Counted from the first letter of the stretch, positions 1 through 9,380 are shown. The stretch: 64,000 bases of DNA from Shinella zoogloeoides (GCF_022682305.1 NZ_CP093528.1:3299501-3363500); one strand, 5' to 3'. Notes: generated from the letters alone by a model not told the origin. Program-made: numbers and translations.

Positions 1-292
1 GCGGCTCGGAGGCTGCGAACGGTGTGATTTCCGAACGGCTGTTGAAGCGCGAAAGCTCCGAACCCGCACGAAACGGGCTCATCGAATGATCGATCCCGGC
101 CAGTAAGTGCCGGAGATCCGCGCCAATCTTGCGGGCATCGGCATCGGCCGGAACGGTGACCTGCCATCGTGTGCCGAAAGCGCGCCCGGAGATGCGCGTG
201 AGATCATCGGCACCGGCTCGGGCCAAAGACGGCAAGGACATCAGTCCGGCCAGGGCTCCCAGTCCAAATACGATCTCGCGCCTTGTCGTCAT
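1..292 (-). CDS. apbE: FAD:protein FMN transferase ApbE, 5' part only
   Basis: The gene runs off the left edge, so only about 97 N-terminal residues are visible. It begins with a signal sequence carrying an Arg-Arg pair (TTRRE) followed by a hydrophobic stretch ending in LARA, which suggests export, possibly by Tat. After that come FGTRWQVTV and DHSMSPFRAGSELSRFN, which match the N-terminal signature of ApbE proteins. ApbE attaches FMN covalently to threonines of exported or membrane redox subunits, using FAD. It begins 4 nt after the nqrF stop, so it is the last visible gene of the nqr operon and presumably flavinylates NqrC (and NqrB where a site exists). Confidence 0.85.
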   Translation of the reverse strand, partial: MTTRREIVFGLGALAGLMSLPSLARAGADDLTRISGRAFGTRWQVTVPADADARKIGADLRHLLAGIDHSMSPFRAGSELSRFNSRSEITPFAASEP

Positions 293-296
293 GCTC

Positions 297-1517
297 CTAG
301 ATCCCGAAATCGTCATTGAAGATGCTCTCGCTCTCCACACCGCATTCATCGAGCATCGCGTAGATGGCCTCGATCATGAGCGGAGGGCCGCACAGATAAT
401 ATTCGCAGTCCTCCGGCGCCGGGTGATCCTTCAGATAGGCGCGGAAGACGACATCATGGACAAAGCCTAACTCACCGTCCCAGGGGTCGTTTCTGGCTGG
501 TTCGGAGAGGGCTGGCACCCAGCGGAAGTTCTCATGACGCCGGGCAAGCTCGTCGAATTCGTCGGCGTAGAACAGTTCGCCACGGCTTCGCGCGCCGTAC
601 CAGAAGCTGATCTTGCGGCGGCTTCCCTGACGCTCGAGCATGTCCGTTATGATGGCGCGCAAGGGCGCCATGCCGACGCCGCCGCCGATAAACACCATCT
701 CGCGCCCGGTATCCTGCGCCCCGAAGTGACCATACGGGCCCGCCACTTCGATCGGGTCGCCCTCGCGCAGACCGAACAGCCATGACGAGACGATGCCGGG
801 AGGTGCATGCGGTTTGGCTGGCGGTGGCGTGGCCAGACGGATGTTGAGCACGATCATGCCGACATCCTTGGGTCGGCTGGCAACCGAATAGGCGCGAGAG
901 ACGGGCTGAGGGCTTTGCGACGAGAGCTTGTCAATTCCGAGTTTTTTCCATTCGGCGGCATGCTGCGGTTCAAGCGCGATGCCGGAGAAGTCGAGACGAT
1001 AGGCCGGTGCGGTGACCTGCACGAAATTGCCCGCACGAAAGTCGAATTCCGCGCCCTCCGGCAAGGCGAGCACGATTTCCTTGATCAAAGGCGTGACACT
1101 GCGCGACGATGCCACGCGGCAGTTCATCGTGGTGATGCCGAGCACCTCGTCCGGGACGGTGACGGCGAGGTCGTTTCGCACCACGATCTGGCAGGCGAGC
1201 CGCATTCCAGCCCGAACGTCGGCAGGAGAAAGCCGGGCGCGTTCCGTCGGCAACGGCTCTCCCGTACCCGTGACGCCGCTGACGCGGCACAGGCCGCACG
1301 TTCCCGCGCCGGCGCAGCCCGAGGGCACGGCGATGCCGTTGGAATTCAAAATATCGAGAAGCTTGAAATTCGCCAGAGCGCCAATCTCACGCCCGCCGTT
1401 AACGGTGACCGCCACGGGTCGCGACGGCAGCAGATACTCCCGAACCTTATGGACAACGGCTGCCAGCGCGACGAGCAGCAAGGAAATGAAGCCGATGCCG
1501 AGCAGGATCTCCGTCAT
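297..1517 (-). CDS. nqrF: Na+-translocating NADH:quinone reductase subunit F
   Basis: 406 aa, the normal NqrF length. NqrF is the NADH-oxidising entry subunit of the sodium pump. An N-terminal membrane helix (about residues 3-24) precedes a 2Fe-2S ferredoxin domain with cysteines C68, C74, C77 and C109. Next comes an FAD domain with the RAYS motif (208-211), then an NADH domain with GGGVGMAPL near 278 and LCGPP near the C-terminus. The start overlaps the nqrE stop by 4 nt (ATGA), so translation is probably coupled. All cofactor motifs are intact. Confidence 0.96.
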   Translation of the reverse strand: MTEILLGIGFISLLLVALAAVVHKVREYLLPSRPVAVTVNGGREIGALANFKLLDILNSNGIAVPSGCAGAGTCGLCRVSGVTGTGEPLPTERARLSPADVRAGMRLACQIVVRNDLAVTVPDEVLGITTMNCRVASSRSVTPLIKEIVLALPEGAEFDFRAGNFVQVTAPAYRLDFSGIALEPQHAAEWKKLGIDKLSSQSPQPVSRAYSVASRPKDVGMIVLNIRLATPPPAKPHAPPGIVSSWLFGLREGDPIEVAGPYGHFGAQDTGREMVFIGGGVGMAPLRAIITDMLERQGSRRKISFWYGARSRGELFYADEFDELARRHENFRWVPALSEPARNDPWDGELGFVHDVVFRAYLKDHPAPEDCEYYLCGPPLMIEAIYAMLDECGVESESIFNDDFGI

Positions 1518-2116
1518 AGCACGCGCACTCCCACAAAGGCGGAGAACGCCATGGACAGGAGACCGGTGACGATGAAAGCAATGCCGAGGCCCTGCAATCC
1601 TTCGGGGACATTGGCATAGCGCAGCCTCTCGCGGATCGCCGCGAGCGCGACGATGGCCAGCGCCCAGCCGATCCCGGTGCCGATCCCATAGACCGTGCTT
1701 TCAGTGAGATCATATTGCCGCTCGACCATGAACAGACTGCCGCCGATAATGGCGCAGTTGATGGCGAGCAGCGGCAGGTAGATGCCAAGCGCGCCGTAGA
1801 GGGCGGGCACGTAACGATCGAGCAGCATCTCGATGATCTGCACCATCGCCGCGACGATGCCGATGAAGGTGATCAGCCGCATGAAACCGAGATCGACATC
1901 CGGCAGCCCCATCCACGCGAGCGCCCCGGCACTCAGGATATAGGCGTGCAGCAGGTAGTTCACCGGCACGCTGAGCGATTGCACGACGATCATCGCAACA
2001 CCCACGCCGAAGGCTGTTTCCACGCGCTTGGAGACGGCGAGGAAGGTGCACATGCCGAGGAAGAAGGACAGCGCGAGGTTTTCTTCGAAAATGGAGCGCT
2101 GGAACAGTTCGATCAT
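1514..2116 (-). CDS. nqrE: Na+-translocating NADH:quinone reductase subunit E
   Basis: 200 aa, an integral membrane protein with about six hydrophobic segments. Residues 10-40 ([19 protein letters not shown]) are characteristic of NqrE/RnfA, and a second conserved stretch is [11 protein letters not shown]. In the family NqrE pairs with NqrD in an inverted-topology dimer that holds an Fe centre in the membrane. It overlaps nqrD and nqrF by 4 nt on either side. NqrE is preferred over RnfA because the whole nqrABCDEF order is present. Confidence 0.95.
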   Translation of the reverse strand: MIELFQRSIFEENLALSFFLGMCTFLAVSKRVETAFGVGVAMIVVQSLSVPVNYLLHAYILSAGALAWMGLPDVDLGFMRLITFIGIVAAMVQIIEMLLDRYVPALYGALGIYLPLLAINCAIIGGSLFMVERQYDLTESTVYGIGTGIGWALAIVALAAIRERLRYANVPEGLQGLGIAFIVTGLLSMAFSAFVGVRVL

Positions 2117-2772
2117 GTCTCAGTCGTCCTTTGCTGCTCGCGCAACTCGAATTCAGGCGCTTCCCTCTGGCCCCGGCGCAGGCTGCGAACAGCCCAGACC
2201 AGAAGGCCAAGGATGATGAATGCGCTCGGCGCGAGCAGCATAAGACGGAGTGGCTGGTACCAGCCACCGTCGGCCACGAGTGGCAGCAGGCCGACGCCGA
2301 ACAGGCTTCCGGCGCCGAACAACTCGCGGATGGCGGCGACAGTGAGCAGCACCAGGCTGTAGCCGAGTGCATTGCCGACGCCATCCACGATGCTGGGAAC
2401 GACCGGATTGTGCAGCGCATAGGCTTCGGTGCGCCCGAGCACGATGCAGTTCGTGGCAATCAACGAGACAAACACCGTCAGCCGCTGGCTCATCTCATAG
2501 GCAAAAGCCTGCAACATCTGGTCGGCGACGATGACCAGCGAGGCGATGATGGTGATCTGCAGGATGATGCGCACGGAGGACGGGATGTGTCGGCGGATGG
2601 CGCTGATGACGCCTGCCGACAGGCCGAGCACGACGGTCAGGGCGATCGACATGGTGAGAGCGGTGGACATCGATGTCGTGACCGCCAGTGCCGAGCAGAT
2701 GCCGAGGATATGGACGGTGACGGGGTTCTTGTCGATGAGCGGATCTGTCAGGTTGCGGAAAGGGATAGTCAT
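2113..2772 (-). CDS. nqrD: Na+-translocating NADH:quinone reductase subunit D
   Basis: 219 aa membrane protein. The N-terminus ([20 protein letters not shown]) and the segment [16 protein letters not shown] are typical of NqrD/RnfE. About six transmembrane helices are visible. It is the partner of NqrE in the membrane sector. It overlaps nqrC upstream and nqrE downstream by 4 nt each. The C-terminal tail is charged ([17 protein letters not shown]) and likely cytoplasmic. No anomaly was seen. Confidence 0.95.
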   Translation of the reverse strand: MTIPFRNLTDPLIDKNPVTVHILGICSALAVTTSMSTALTMSIALTVVLGLSAGVISAIRRHIPSSVRIILQITIIASLVIVADQMLQAFAYEMSQRLTVFVSLIATNCIVLGRTEAYALHNPVVPSIVDGVGNALGYSLVLLTVAAIRELFGAGSLFGVGLLPLVADGGWYQPLRLMLLAPSAFIILGLLVWAVRSLRRGQREAPEFELREQQRTTET

Positions 2773-3587
2773 TCGATCTCGCCTTTCTTCAGCCTGTCGA
2801 GAAACGGCCCGAAGCCGTGCTCGCCCATCCAGAATTCGAGCATGTCCGAGATCGCATAGCTCGTGACGCTGGCGCCGGAGATGCCGTCGACTTCATTGGG
2901 GCCGCTGGCATTGCCGCGCACCACGGAAATGGCGAAATCGCCATCGTCGAAGATGCGCTTGCCTGCCCATTGCGCCTGCCAACCGTCCTCGGCGACGCGG
3001 GCGCCGAGGCCGGGCGTCTCACCCTGCTCATAAACCGTGAAGGCGGCAACGGTGTCGAGATCGGCCTCCAGCGCCAGATAGGCCCGGATGGTCGACTGGT
3101 AGCCGGCGCCGCGGACCGGAAGCACAACGAGCGCCAGTTCCTCGCCGCGGCGCAGAAGATAGACAAGCGCGTGGTTTTCGCGGCGGCTGAGACCAGCGAG
3201 GTCGTCAGCGCGCGGCAGGGCCGAACTTCGCTCTGCGTCCGCCGCCGCCGCTCGCTGATCGAAGCTTCCCGGATCGACATCGGCGGCGACCGTTCCGCTT
3301 GCGAGGTCGATGACGAGCGTTTCGACGCCGCTTGCGCCAGATTCCTTCAATATCTCCCCGATGCCCGGAACGTTTTCCAGCATCTGCACCATGCGGCCCT
3401 GTTGCTGGGCGACGATATTGGCCTGCTGGATCGGCCGCAGGACGACCGCTGCGATGGAGACGGTAAAGCCGCAGCCAATGGCCACCAGAAGCGACATGCC
3501 GATCGTCTTGACGCCATCGGTGTTCGGACGGTTCAGAAAGCGGCGCCACATGCCCGGGCGCGGGCTGGGAGGACGAGCGTCAGCCAT
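2769..3587 (-). CDS. nqrC: Na+-translocating NADH:quinone reductase subunit C
   Basis: 272 aa. One N-terminal membrane helix (about 28-50) is followed by an exported domain. Near the C-terminus D234-G-I-S-G-A-S-V-T242 fits the ApbE flavinylation consensus Dxx(S/T)GA(S/T)xT, so T242 should carry covalent FMN. This agrees with apbE at the operon end. The first ATG (3587) lies inside the end of nqrB (8-nt overlap); an internal ATG at 3551 is possible. The C-terminal LKKGEIE overlaps the nqrD start. Confidence 0.95.
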   Translation of the reverse strand: MADARPPSPRPGMWRRFLNRPNTDGVKTIGMSLLVAIGCGFTVSIAAVVLRPIQQANIVAQQQGRMVQMLENVPGIGEILKESGASGVETLVIDLASGTVAADVDPGSFDQRAAAADAERSSALPRADDLAGLSRRENHALVYLLRRGEELALVVLPVRGAGYQSTIRAYLALEADLDTVAAFTVYEQGETPGLGARVAEDGWQAQWAGKRIFDDGDFAISVVRGNASGPNEVDGISGASVTSYAISDMLEFWMGEHGFGPFLDRLKKGEIE

Positions 3588-4386
3588 GTCGCCTTGCCCT
3601 CCGCCTTACATGGATCGCCACGACCACGTAATCGATCAATGGTGCGAAAATGCTGCTCATCAGGATCGCGAAGATCGCGGCTCCAAAAGTCGATCCGGCC
3701 TGCGAGAACAGGCCGATGAGCACGCCGGTCAGAATGCCCTGTGCAAAACGACCTGGATTTGTCGTGCAGGAACATACAGGATCTGCCGCCAGAAAGAGGA
3801 TCGCGCAGCCGATCGCACCCGAAAGCAGGTTGACCGACGGATCGCTTCCCTGCGCCCAAACCATGAGGGCCATCGTGCAGTAGGCCGCAAGCAGCAATCG
3901 CCATGACGCCTGGCCGCTGAGGAGCAGGAGAACCAAAGCCGGAAGCAATGCCGCCAGAGGAATGTTTGGCCCGGCTCGATAGTCGATTTCAGTGAAGGAG
4001 AACATCACGAAGGCAAGGGCGGCGACGGCAGGATGCACGAAATTGCGCCCGCGCCCACCGAACACCTGTTCGGCGATCACCACGCCGAAGCTGACGCCCA
4101 AAGCGAGCTGCCAGAGCGGCGCATCGGCCGGGACAAGAAGGGCGATCAGCGTGGCGGCGACAATACCGTCAAGTCCCGGCCTGAGACCCCGGACACGTGT
4201 GAAGACATGCTGCCACGCAAGGGTCAGGCTGACAGAGATCAGCAGCCGCGCTGCGAACTGTTCCGTATCTGCGACAAGCGCGGACACGACCGGGACGATC
4301 ACGCCGAGCAGCGCGGGCGTGGCGCTGTCGGACAACAAGGTGCGGCCGACGCGGCCCGCCTGCAGGTCATGGAAGAAGGCGATCAT
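3580..4386 (-). CDS. nqrB: Short NqrB-type subunit of Na+-NQR, lacking the usual FMN loop
   Basis: 268 aa, whereas NqrB is usually about 400 aa. The membrane core is recognisable: LGVSFGVVIAEQVFGGRGRN and HPAVAALAFVMF match the central NqrB helices. AADPVCSCTTNPGRFAQG and FAPLIDYVVV match the C-terminal quarter. The stretch that normally follows the central helices and carries the SGAT-type flavinylated threonine is missing; the protein passes from FSFTEIDYRAGPN straight into another helix. The usual N-terminal extension is also absent. It sits between nqrA (4-nt overlap) and nqrC. It could be called RnfD-like, but the operon context favours NqrB. Confidence 0.85.
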   Translation of the reverse strand: MIAFFHDLQAGRVGRTLLSDSATPALLGVIVPVVSALVADTEQFAARLLISVSLTLAWQHVFTRVRGLRPGLDGIVAATLIALLVPADAPLWQLALGVSFGVVIAEQVFGGRGRNFVHPAVAALAFVMFSFTEIDYRAGPNIPLAALLPALVLLLLSGQASWRLLLAAYCTMALMVWAQGSDPSVNLLSGAIGCAILFLAADPVCSCTTNPGRFAQGILTGVLIGLFSQAGSTFGAAIFAILMSSIFAPLIDYVVVAIHVRRRARRHG

Positions 4387-5684
4387 ATCGCTTCCTCCAA
4401 CTCATCGAGCGTCGCACGCAACAGGGCGCCATAATCCGTGCCCGACCCGTCGACATGGCTCAGGAGCGCCAGATCCTCTTCCACAAGTTCCAGCGCACCA
4501 AGTTTCGCGGCGGTTTCCACATCGCCCGTGCTGATGGCGCGCAGGAACGGCGCGGGCAGGATCCCGCAAGGCGCGGCCCGTTCATGAACGGCATTGGGAA
4601 TGAGCGGCGCCGGAAATTGCTCGTTGAATGAGGTCAGGTAGCGCATGAGAAAGGAGCGCCGGAGCGGATGCCTGTGTGGGATGGCGGTGGCCTGCACGTC
4701 ATAACGCCGCAGGAAATGCTCGACCGTTCCGCCGAGCGGAGAGCCCGAAAGCAACTGAACCGAGGGACCGGTGAGCGAGGCGCCGAAAAGATCTTTCAGA
4801 TTCGCGCCTGCGGGAGCGACAACGAGGCGCGGACTGCACGTCCCCGGTCCGGTCAGCGCAACGACGCGCCGTGTCCATATCCGGCCCGTATCGAGCAGGC
4901 ATCCCAGCGCGATTACGTCCTGATAGCCGATGTGCCAAACCATCCTGTTTACACCGACAGGATTGAGATGATGGATATGGGTTCCAACCAGACCCGCCGG
5001 ATGCCTGCCCGCGAAACAGACAGCCTTGACGGCTTCGGGAACGGCCGGGGAGGCATCGGCCCCGTGACAGACGTAAACGGGACCGTCGGTCAGGTGACGC
5101 AGCGCCTCCGCGCCGAGACGAAACCATGATTCGAAGCGCCTTATGACGGGGGCCGGATCACCTGCGAGCGGCGCGGTATCGGTGGCTGTTACGAAAATCG
5201 CATCAGGAGCCTGCCGGGGATCGGCGAGCCGACCGAATGGCCGGGTGCGAAATGACTGCCAGCAACCGCTTTGGAGCAGGAGCGACTGCATGGTCATGCG
5301 ATCTGGCCGTGAGGGCCTGTCGAATTCGACGGCGGCTTCGTCCTCGACGTCGATAATAATGGAATCGAGGCTTCTACGCGCGCCGCGCGAGATTGCGCGG
5401 ATTGTTCCAGCAACAGGGGCTGTAAACGTCAGATGAGGGCGGTGACGATCCGTAAACAGCCGCTCGCCGGCTCGCACGGCTTGTCCGATCGCGACATCGA
5501 TAACCGGGCGCAGGCGCGGGTAATCTTCTCCCATAAGCGCAACCGAGCGAGCCACGACCGCATCTTCAATCGTGTCTATCGGCTTGCCTTCCCATCGAAG
5601 ATCGATCCCGCCCCTGATATGTACCTGCAAAAAATACCCCTCCCACGTAAGCGATGCTGGACGTTTCCCTTCCCGATCGGACAT
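4383..5684 (-). CDS. nqrA: Na+-translocating NADH:quinone reductase subunit A
   Basis: 433 aa, close to the usual length of about 445. The soluble, membrane-attached subunit starts with a barrel-sandwich/biotinyl-like domain (IDLRWEGKP, VKAGERLF-type segment VRAGERLFTDR, LTFTAPVAGTI) and ends in the NqrA C-terminal domain. ATG at 5684 is preferred over TTG one codon upstream; an AGGTGG stretch lies upstream. It is 18 nt after the DUF1269 gene and overlaps nqrB by 4 nt, so DUF1269-nqrABCDEF-apbE may form one transcript. Confidence 0.93.
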   Translation of the reverse strand: MSDREGKRPASLTWEGYFLQVHIRGGIDLRWEGKPIDTIEDAVVARSVALMGEDYPRLRPVIDVAIGQAVRAGERLFTDRHRPHLTFTAPVAGTIRAISRGARRSLDSIIIDVEDEAAVEFDRPSRPDRMTMQSLLLQSGCWQSFRTRPFGRLADPRQAPDAIFVTATDTAPLAGDPAPVIRRFESWFRLGAEALRHLTDGPVYVCHGADASPAVPEAVKAVCFAGRHPAGLVGTHIHHLNPVGVNRMVWHIGYQDVIALGCLLDTGRIWTRRVVALTGPGTCSPRLVVAPAGANLKDLFGASLTGPSVQLLSGSPLGGTVEHFLRRYDVQATAIPHRHPLRRSFLMRYLTSFNEQFPAPLIPNAVHERAAPCGILPAPFLRAISTGDVETAAKLGALELVEEDLALLSHVDGSGTDYGALLRATLDELEEAI

Positions 5685-5701
5685 CAACCGGGCGTGGCCA
5701 C

Positions 5702-6232
5702 CTAGGCGTTGCCTGACCCGGTTACATTTTCGGACAAGGCGATCCTCAGCTTCTCTTCCTGCTCTGGCGACAGGGACGTCTTGAGAACTCGACCACGCAG
5801 GCCTTCGAACTCCGCCAGCACCTTTTCCGGCTGGACCTTGCGGACAAGAACGAACAGCGCAGACGAATTGCTTGGAATGGTCTCGCCCAGAGACTTGATG
5901 AACGTATCGTCGATGCCATAGTCGGCAAGGGAGCCGGACAAGGCGCCGACACCCGCTCCCGTCAGGCCGCCAATGGCGATGCCGGCAAGCGGATTGAGAA
6001 AGAGCAGGCCCACAAGGCCGCCCCAGATCGTTCCCGAGAGAAGGCCCGATGTGGCGCCGAGAGCCGCCAGGTTAAGGCTCTGCTTGAGATGGACCTTGCC
6101 TTCGCCGTCACGAACGACGACGACGGCATCTTCCAGATCGACCAGATATTCTTTTCTGAGAGCAGCGAGCTTGAGAAGCACCTTGTCGGCTTCATCAACC
6201 GTATCGAAACCGACGACGACCAGATCGGACAT
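5702..6232 (-). CDS. DUF1269 family glycine-rich membrane protein
   Basis: 176 aa. MSDLVVVGFDTVDEADKVL and LVDLEDAVVVVRDGEGKVH are typical of DUF1269 proteins. A central hydrophobic glycine-rich hairpin (about residues 60-105) is followed by an SSALFVLVRKV segment. The function of the family is not established; members often sit near stress proteins. The ATG at 6232 has a strong AGGAG site 8 nt upstream, so longer readings are not needed. It lies just before nqrA and downstream of the universal stress protein gene. Confidence 0.85.
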   Translation of the reverse strand: MSDLVVVGFDTVDEADKVLLKLAALRKEYLVDLEDAVVVVRDGEGKVHLKQSLNLAALGATSGLLSGTIWGGLVGLLFLNPLAGIAIGGLTGAGVGALSGSLADYGIDDTFIKSLGETIPSNSSALFVLVRKVQPEKVLAEFEGLRGRVLKTSLSPEQEEKLRIALSENVTGSGNA

Positions 6233-6308
6233 GTTTTCTTCTCCTGTGTTGTAATCTCTTTTTGCCGACGGCCTGCGGGGCCCACCCACCCTGTTGGACG
6301 ATCACGTC

Positions 6309-7157
6309 TTATCGCGAAAGAAAGATCGGGATTTTCGGATTGGCCAGAATGGTGCGTGTTGCGCTGCCGAAAACGAACTCGGTGATCCGGGACTGCCCAT
6401 AGGCGCCCATGACCACCAGGTCGGCGCCAACCTCTTCCGCGCGCGACAGGATCAGATCACCGGCATTGCTGCCTTCCAGGCGGTCAAGCGTCACCCTGAT
6501 CCCATGGCGCGCGAGATGGAGAGAGATATCGCTTCCGGGGTCCTCCCCCAGAAGCCGCGCGACCTTGGGCTCGGGAACAACGACGACGTGGACGGCGCGA
6601 GCGGTGGCCAGGAACGCCATCGAATCGGCAATGGCGCGGGCCGCTTCCCGGCTGGCATTCCATCCAACCACGATCGTCTCGGGCACGGCGCCATCGCTTT
6701 GCCAGAATGTGGGCAAAAGGATCGAAGGGCGACCGGAGGCGAAGATGATATCCTCCGAGACGGTGAGAGCCGTCTCAGCGCGGTCCGGGTCACGCCCCGT
6801 TCCGACGATCGCCAAGGCTGCGTGGCGGGCGTGCAGCATCAGCGCCTCGCCCGTTTCACCGGAACATATGCGAAGCTCGCAATTCACGCCGGTAGCGGAC
6901 GCTACATCCGAAAGGAGCCCCCGCAGCTGCTCTTCGGCGTCATGCCGGCGCCCTTCGAAGGAGGTTATCATGCTGTTGATCGCCTGCCCTCGGGCGAAGC
7001 CATGGGAGGGAGTGGCGATTAAATCTTCCGGCACGAAGGCCACAACGACATGCGCATCCCATGCGCTTGCGAGTGAGACAGCATAATCAATATAAACCCG
7101 ACAAACAGAAACATCGGCTGTATCGATATAAACGACAATATCTTTTGGCGTCTTCAT
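6309..7157 (-). CDS. Tandem universal stress protein (UspA family)
   Basis: 282 aa with two Usp folds. The first starts at KDIVVYIDTAD. The second contains ETIVVGWNASREAARAI and the nucleotide-binding signature GAYGQSRITEFVFGSATRTI (G-x2-G-x9-G-S). Such tandem Usp proteins in rhizobia are soluble and are often induced in low oxygen or stationary phase. The start at 7157 is chosen because a GAGGGGGG ribosome site sits just upstream. A promoter with a motif shared by two other operons of this window precedes it. A UspA family assignment is certain; the ligand is not. Confidence 0.9.
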   Translation of the reverse strand: MKTPKDIVVYIDTADVSVCRVYIDYAVSLASAWDAHVVVAFVPEDLIATPSHGFARGQAINSMITSFEGRRHDAEEQLRGLLSDVASATGVNCELRICSGETGEALMLHARHAALAIVGTGRDPDRAETALTVSEDIIFASGRPSILLPTFWQSDGAVPETIVVGWNASREAARAIADSMAFLATARAVHVVVVPEPKVARLLGEDPGSDISLHLARHGIRVTLDRLEGSNAGDLILSRAEEVGADLVVMGAYGQSRITEFVFGSATRTILANPKIPIFLSR

Positions 7158-7186
7158 TCCCCCCCTCGTCACCAAACATCAGCTTT

Positions 7187-7224
7187 ACCCTAATGAACAT
7201 ACTCCGTGAGTCAACAGCTGATGA
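7187..7224 (-). promoter_or_regulatory. Promoter of usp gene with shared 16-nt motif
   Basis: On the minus strand TCATCAGCTGTTGACT (7224-7209) ends in a -35 box TTGACT. At 16 nt spacing follows a possible -10 box TAGGGT (7192-7187). The same 16-mer, with one or two changes, precedes the tetR-phaC and arc operons. The -35 box is 51 nt from the usp start codon. Confidence 0.5.
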
Positions 7225-7296
7225 TTGAGAGGGCGAAAATCCTTTTTCTTGTGCCTCACGATTGTGTCAGGGAGTCCGGCGGGCCAGCGTTCAGCC

Positions 7297-7485
7297 TTAC
7301 CGTGTGCGGGGACGGTGGGCCGCAGGGTCGTTCTGAGGCGTGATTTCATTCGGGGCTGTGTTTTCCCCTTCCGGCGCGGATCTGGTCTCGTCTGTCTTTT
7401 TCAGGGCGCGGCTTGGAGAGAGTTCGTGCTGTTGCATCCGGCGTTTCTTTCGGACCTCCACGGTGAACGGTGTTGTTTGCTTCAT
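7297..7485 (-). CDS. Small basic hypothetical protein
   Basis: 62 aa, MKQTTPFTVEVRKKRRM followed by a Pro/Asn-rich polar tail. ATG at 7485 has GGAGG 12 nt upstream, and that site lies inside the 3' end of the hdeD gene, 11 nt after its stop region, so co-transcription with hdeD is plausible. The Lys/Arg cluster suggests nucleic-acid or acidic-surface binding, but I recognise no domain. It could still be a chance reading frame. Confidence 0.45.
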   Translation of the reverse strand: MKQTTPFTVEVRKKRRMQQHELSPSRALKKTDETRSAPEGENTAPNEITPQNDPAAHRPRTR

Positions 7486-7507
7486 TGTCGTTTCCAACCT
7501 CCGGTTC

Positions 7508-8095
7508 TTATTCGTGATTGCGGTCGATCCTGAGGGACCGTCGCAGCGCGAGCGCCAATGCGCTCAGGGCACAGCCGGTCACCATGACGTCGATCGCCAG
7601 CAGTGCGCCGATGATCCACAAACTGTTGACCGGCCAGCCCGCAAGGATGACAAGTGCAACAAGCACCGTCGCGGCGCCGGCCGCCGCGAGCCATAGCCAA
7701 CCGGAAGCCGGGCGGATCGCCAGACCGGCGGCAGTCCTGACAATGCCTGCGACGAGCATGCTGAGAGCCATCAGTAGTGTCAGGAAAGTGGATGCCAGGA
7801 CCGGGTTCCAGAATGTCATCACACCGGCCGCGACATAAAGCACACCGACAACGAGCAAACCGACAGTTTGGCCCCATCGCTTCATCTGAAATGCGAAGAC
7901 GATATGCGCCGCACCCGCCAGTAGCATCGTGACACCGACAAAGAGGACGGAAACGACCGTGGCCAGCAACAGGTTGGAGAGGGCGACAAGAGCTATCAAC
8001 ACGAGCACGATGCCGGCGACCAGCAGCCATCGCCATCGCGATCGCAACAGTTGCAGGTCGGCGGCGTCGAGGCTTGCGGTGTAATTGAATATCAT
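7508..8095 (-). CDS. HdeD family membrane protein
   Basis: 195 aa with six hydrophobic helices. The repeated family features LFVGVTMLLAGAAHIVFAF, GVLYVAAGVMTFWNP and GWPVNSLWIIGALLAIDV are clear. HdeD in enterobacteria is an acid-resistance inner-membrane protein; the molecular role of the alphaproteobacterial homologues is unknown. An AGGAG site precedes the ATG. A second copy at 20133-20700 is closely related but frameshifted. Confidence 0.88.
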   Translation of the reverse strand: MIFNYTASLDAADLQLLRSRWRWLLVAGIVLVLIALVALSNLLLATVVSVLFVGVTMLLAGAAHIVFAFQMKRWGQTVGLLVVGVLYVAAGVMTFWNPVLASTFLTLLMALSMLVAGIVRTAAGLAIRPASGWLWLAAAGAATVLVALVILAGWPVNSLWIIGALLAIDVMVTGCALSALALALRRSLRIDRNHE

Positions 8096-8143
8096 AAGTA
8101 TTCTCCTGCGATAGTTGCGTGAAGAAAGCTGCTTCGCGTCGTG

Positions 8144-9262
8144 TCAGTTTCCGCCGACGATCTTGCCGGCAAGGACAAACGGGCTGGAAAGGACCGCGCC
8201 AGCCGAATTGAATACAAACGCTCCGGCTTGCCTGAGATTTCGGGGGTCGCTCGTTCCATCCCGGCCCGAAAGCTTCGGATAGTAGGCAGCGAGACCGACG
8301 AAACGATTGTGGCGGAAGCTGTCTGAGGCCTCGATATCCGATATATCGATCACCTGCACATTCGCCCTGCGCGCCGCCTCCTCGATTTTCGGATCCGTCA
8401 CGTCAATCCTGCCCAGGCGCTGACGTTCTGTGGATAGAAATTCCGAGACCTTCAGCGCCCTGTCATCCTTGGAAACAAGGATTGTCATCGGCGGGTTCAG
8501 TGTCCCGATCGTCGCAAGCTGTGCCTGGAACACGTCGACATCGATATCGGGCGCCGCAAGCACGACCTGCAGTCGACGGATCGCCGCGTCCTTGCCGGTA
8601 AGCCGCAGTTGGCGCACGGCTTCCGTCGTCAGCCATCCCCCCATGCTGTGGCCGACGAGCGTGATGGGACCCTGGGTCTGTTTGCGCGCCAGGGTGCTGA
8701 GCAGATCCGCCAACTGGTCCCGCGAGAACGTCACCGCGTCCTTGTCGGCGACGTAGCCGCTCAAAGCGCCTTCGGACGGCCAGGCAAACAGGATCGGGGC
8801 GGCATCGACGCCGGCGTCAGCTGTCATCTGGGCTATGCGATACACGGCCTCGGTGAAATTGGTGTTGTAGCCATGCACGAACACGCCGACACTCGGCGGT
8901 TTGCCGTTGTGTTTACGCGTGACTTCCGCCTCGAATGTCGCCGCGTCGAGAATGTGCTGGTCGACGGTGACAAAATCCGTCTTCGGGTTCGGCTTCGATT
9001 TCGGCCATTCCACATTGCCGGCCTTGTGGCCCGGCGGGATGGATATCGTGTAGCGGATATAGCTGACCTCGCGGGACCGCCCGGACGAATAGACACCGTT
9101 CTCGTCACGCTTTCGCGTGGTCGCCACATAGACCGTCGTGAGCTTCGCGCCCGGAAGAGTCTCGGCCGTTTGGGCAAGCAGTTCCGGGCCGGGGCGGCCG
9201 GCACAGGCTGCAAGCAGGCTCGTGAGAAGAAGTAACGTAAGGCGAAGACTGAATTCACGCAT
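8144..9262 (-). CDS. DUF900 alpha/beta-hydrolase lipoprotein
   Basis: About 372 aa. The N-terminus is a lipoprotein signal with lipobox LLAAC, so the mature protein is probably membrane-anchored. The DUF900 hydrolase core shows VGVFVHGYNTNF, the nucleophile elbow GHSMGGW, and later APDIDVDVF. Substrate is unknown. The ATG at 9262 is preferred to a TTG four codons upstream (9274). It stands alone between hdeD and the fabI end, with no clear ribosome site. Confidence 0.8.
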   Translation of the reverse strand: MREFSLRLTLLLLTSLLAACAGRPGPELLAQTAETLPGAKLTTVYVATTRKRDENGVYSSGRSREVSYIRYTISIPPGHKAGNVEWPKSKPNPKTDFVTVDQHILDAATFEAEVTRKHNGKPPSVGVFVHGYNTNFTEAVYRIAQMTADAGVDAAPILFAWPSEGALSGYVADKDAVTFSRDQLADLLSTLARKQTQGPITLVGHSMGGWLTTEAVRQLRLTGKDAAIRRLQVVLAAPDIDVDVFQAQLATIGTLNPPMTILVSKDDRALKVSEFLSTERQRLGRIDVTDPKIEEAARRANVQVIDISDIEASDSFRHNRFVGLAAYYPKLSGRDGTSDPRNLRQAGAFVFNSAGAVLSSPFVLAGKIVGGN

Positions 9263-9279
9263 AGACTGAACCAATTTCT

Positions 9280-9307
9280 GAGAGGCGTTGGAACCATCGC
9301 GCCTCTC
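9280..9307. terminator. Inverted repeat between fabI and DUF900 gene
   Basis: GAGAGGCG (9280-9287) pairs with CGCCTCTC (9300-9307) around a 12-nt loop. It lies downstream of fabI on the minus strand and just upstream of the DUF900 gene. There is no T-run, so it may be a weak terminator or an operator. Confidence 0.35.
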
Positions 9308-9380
9308 GGTACGACAGAGTTCGTTCTGCCGCCGCGCGAGCGGCGACGTCGATGTAGTCTGCCGGCAGCCAGTCTTCTGG

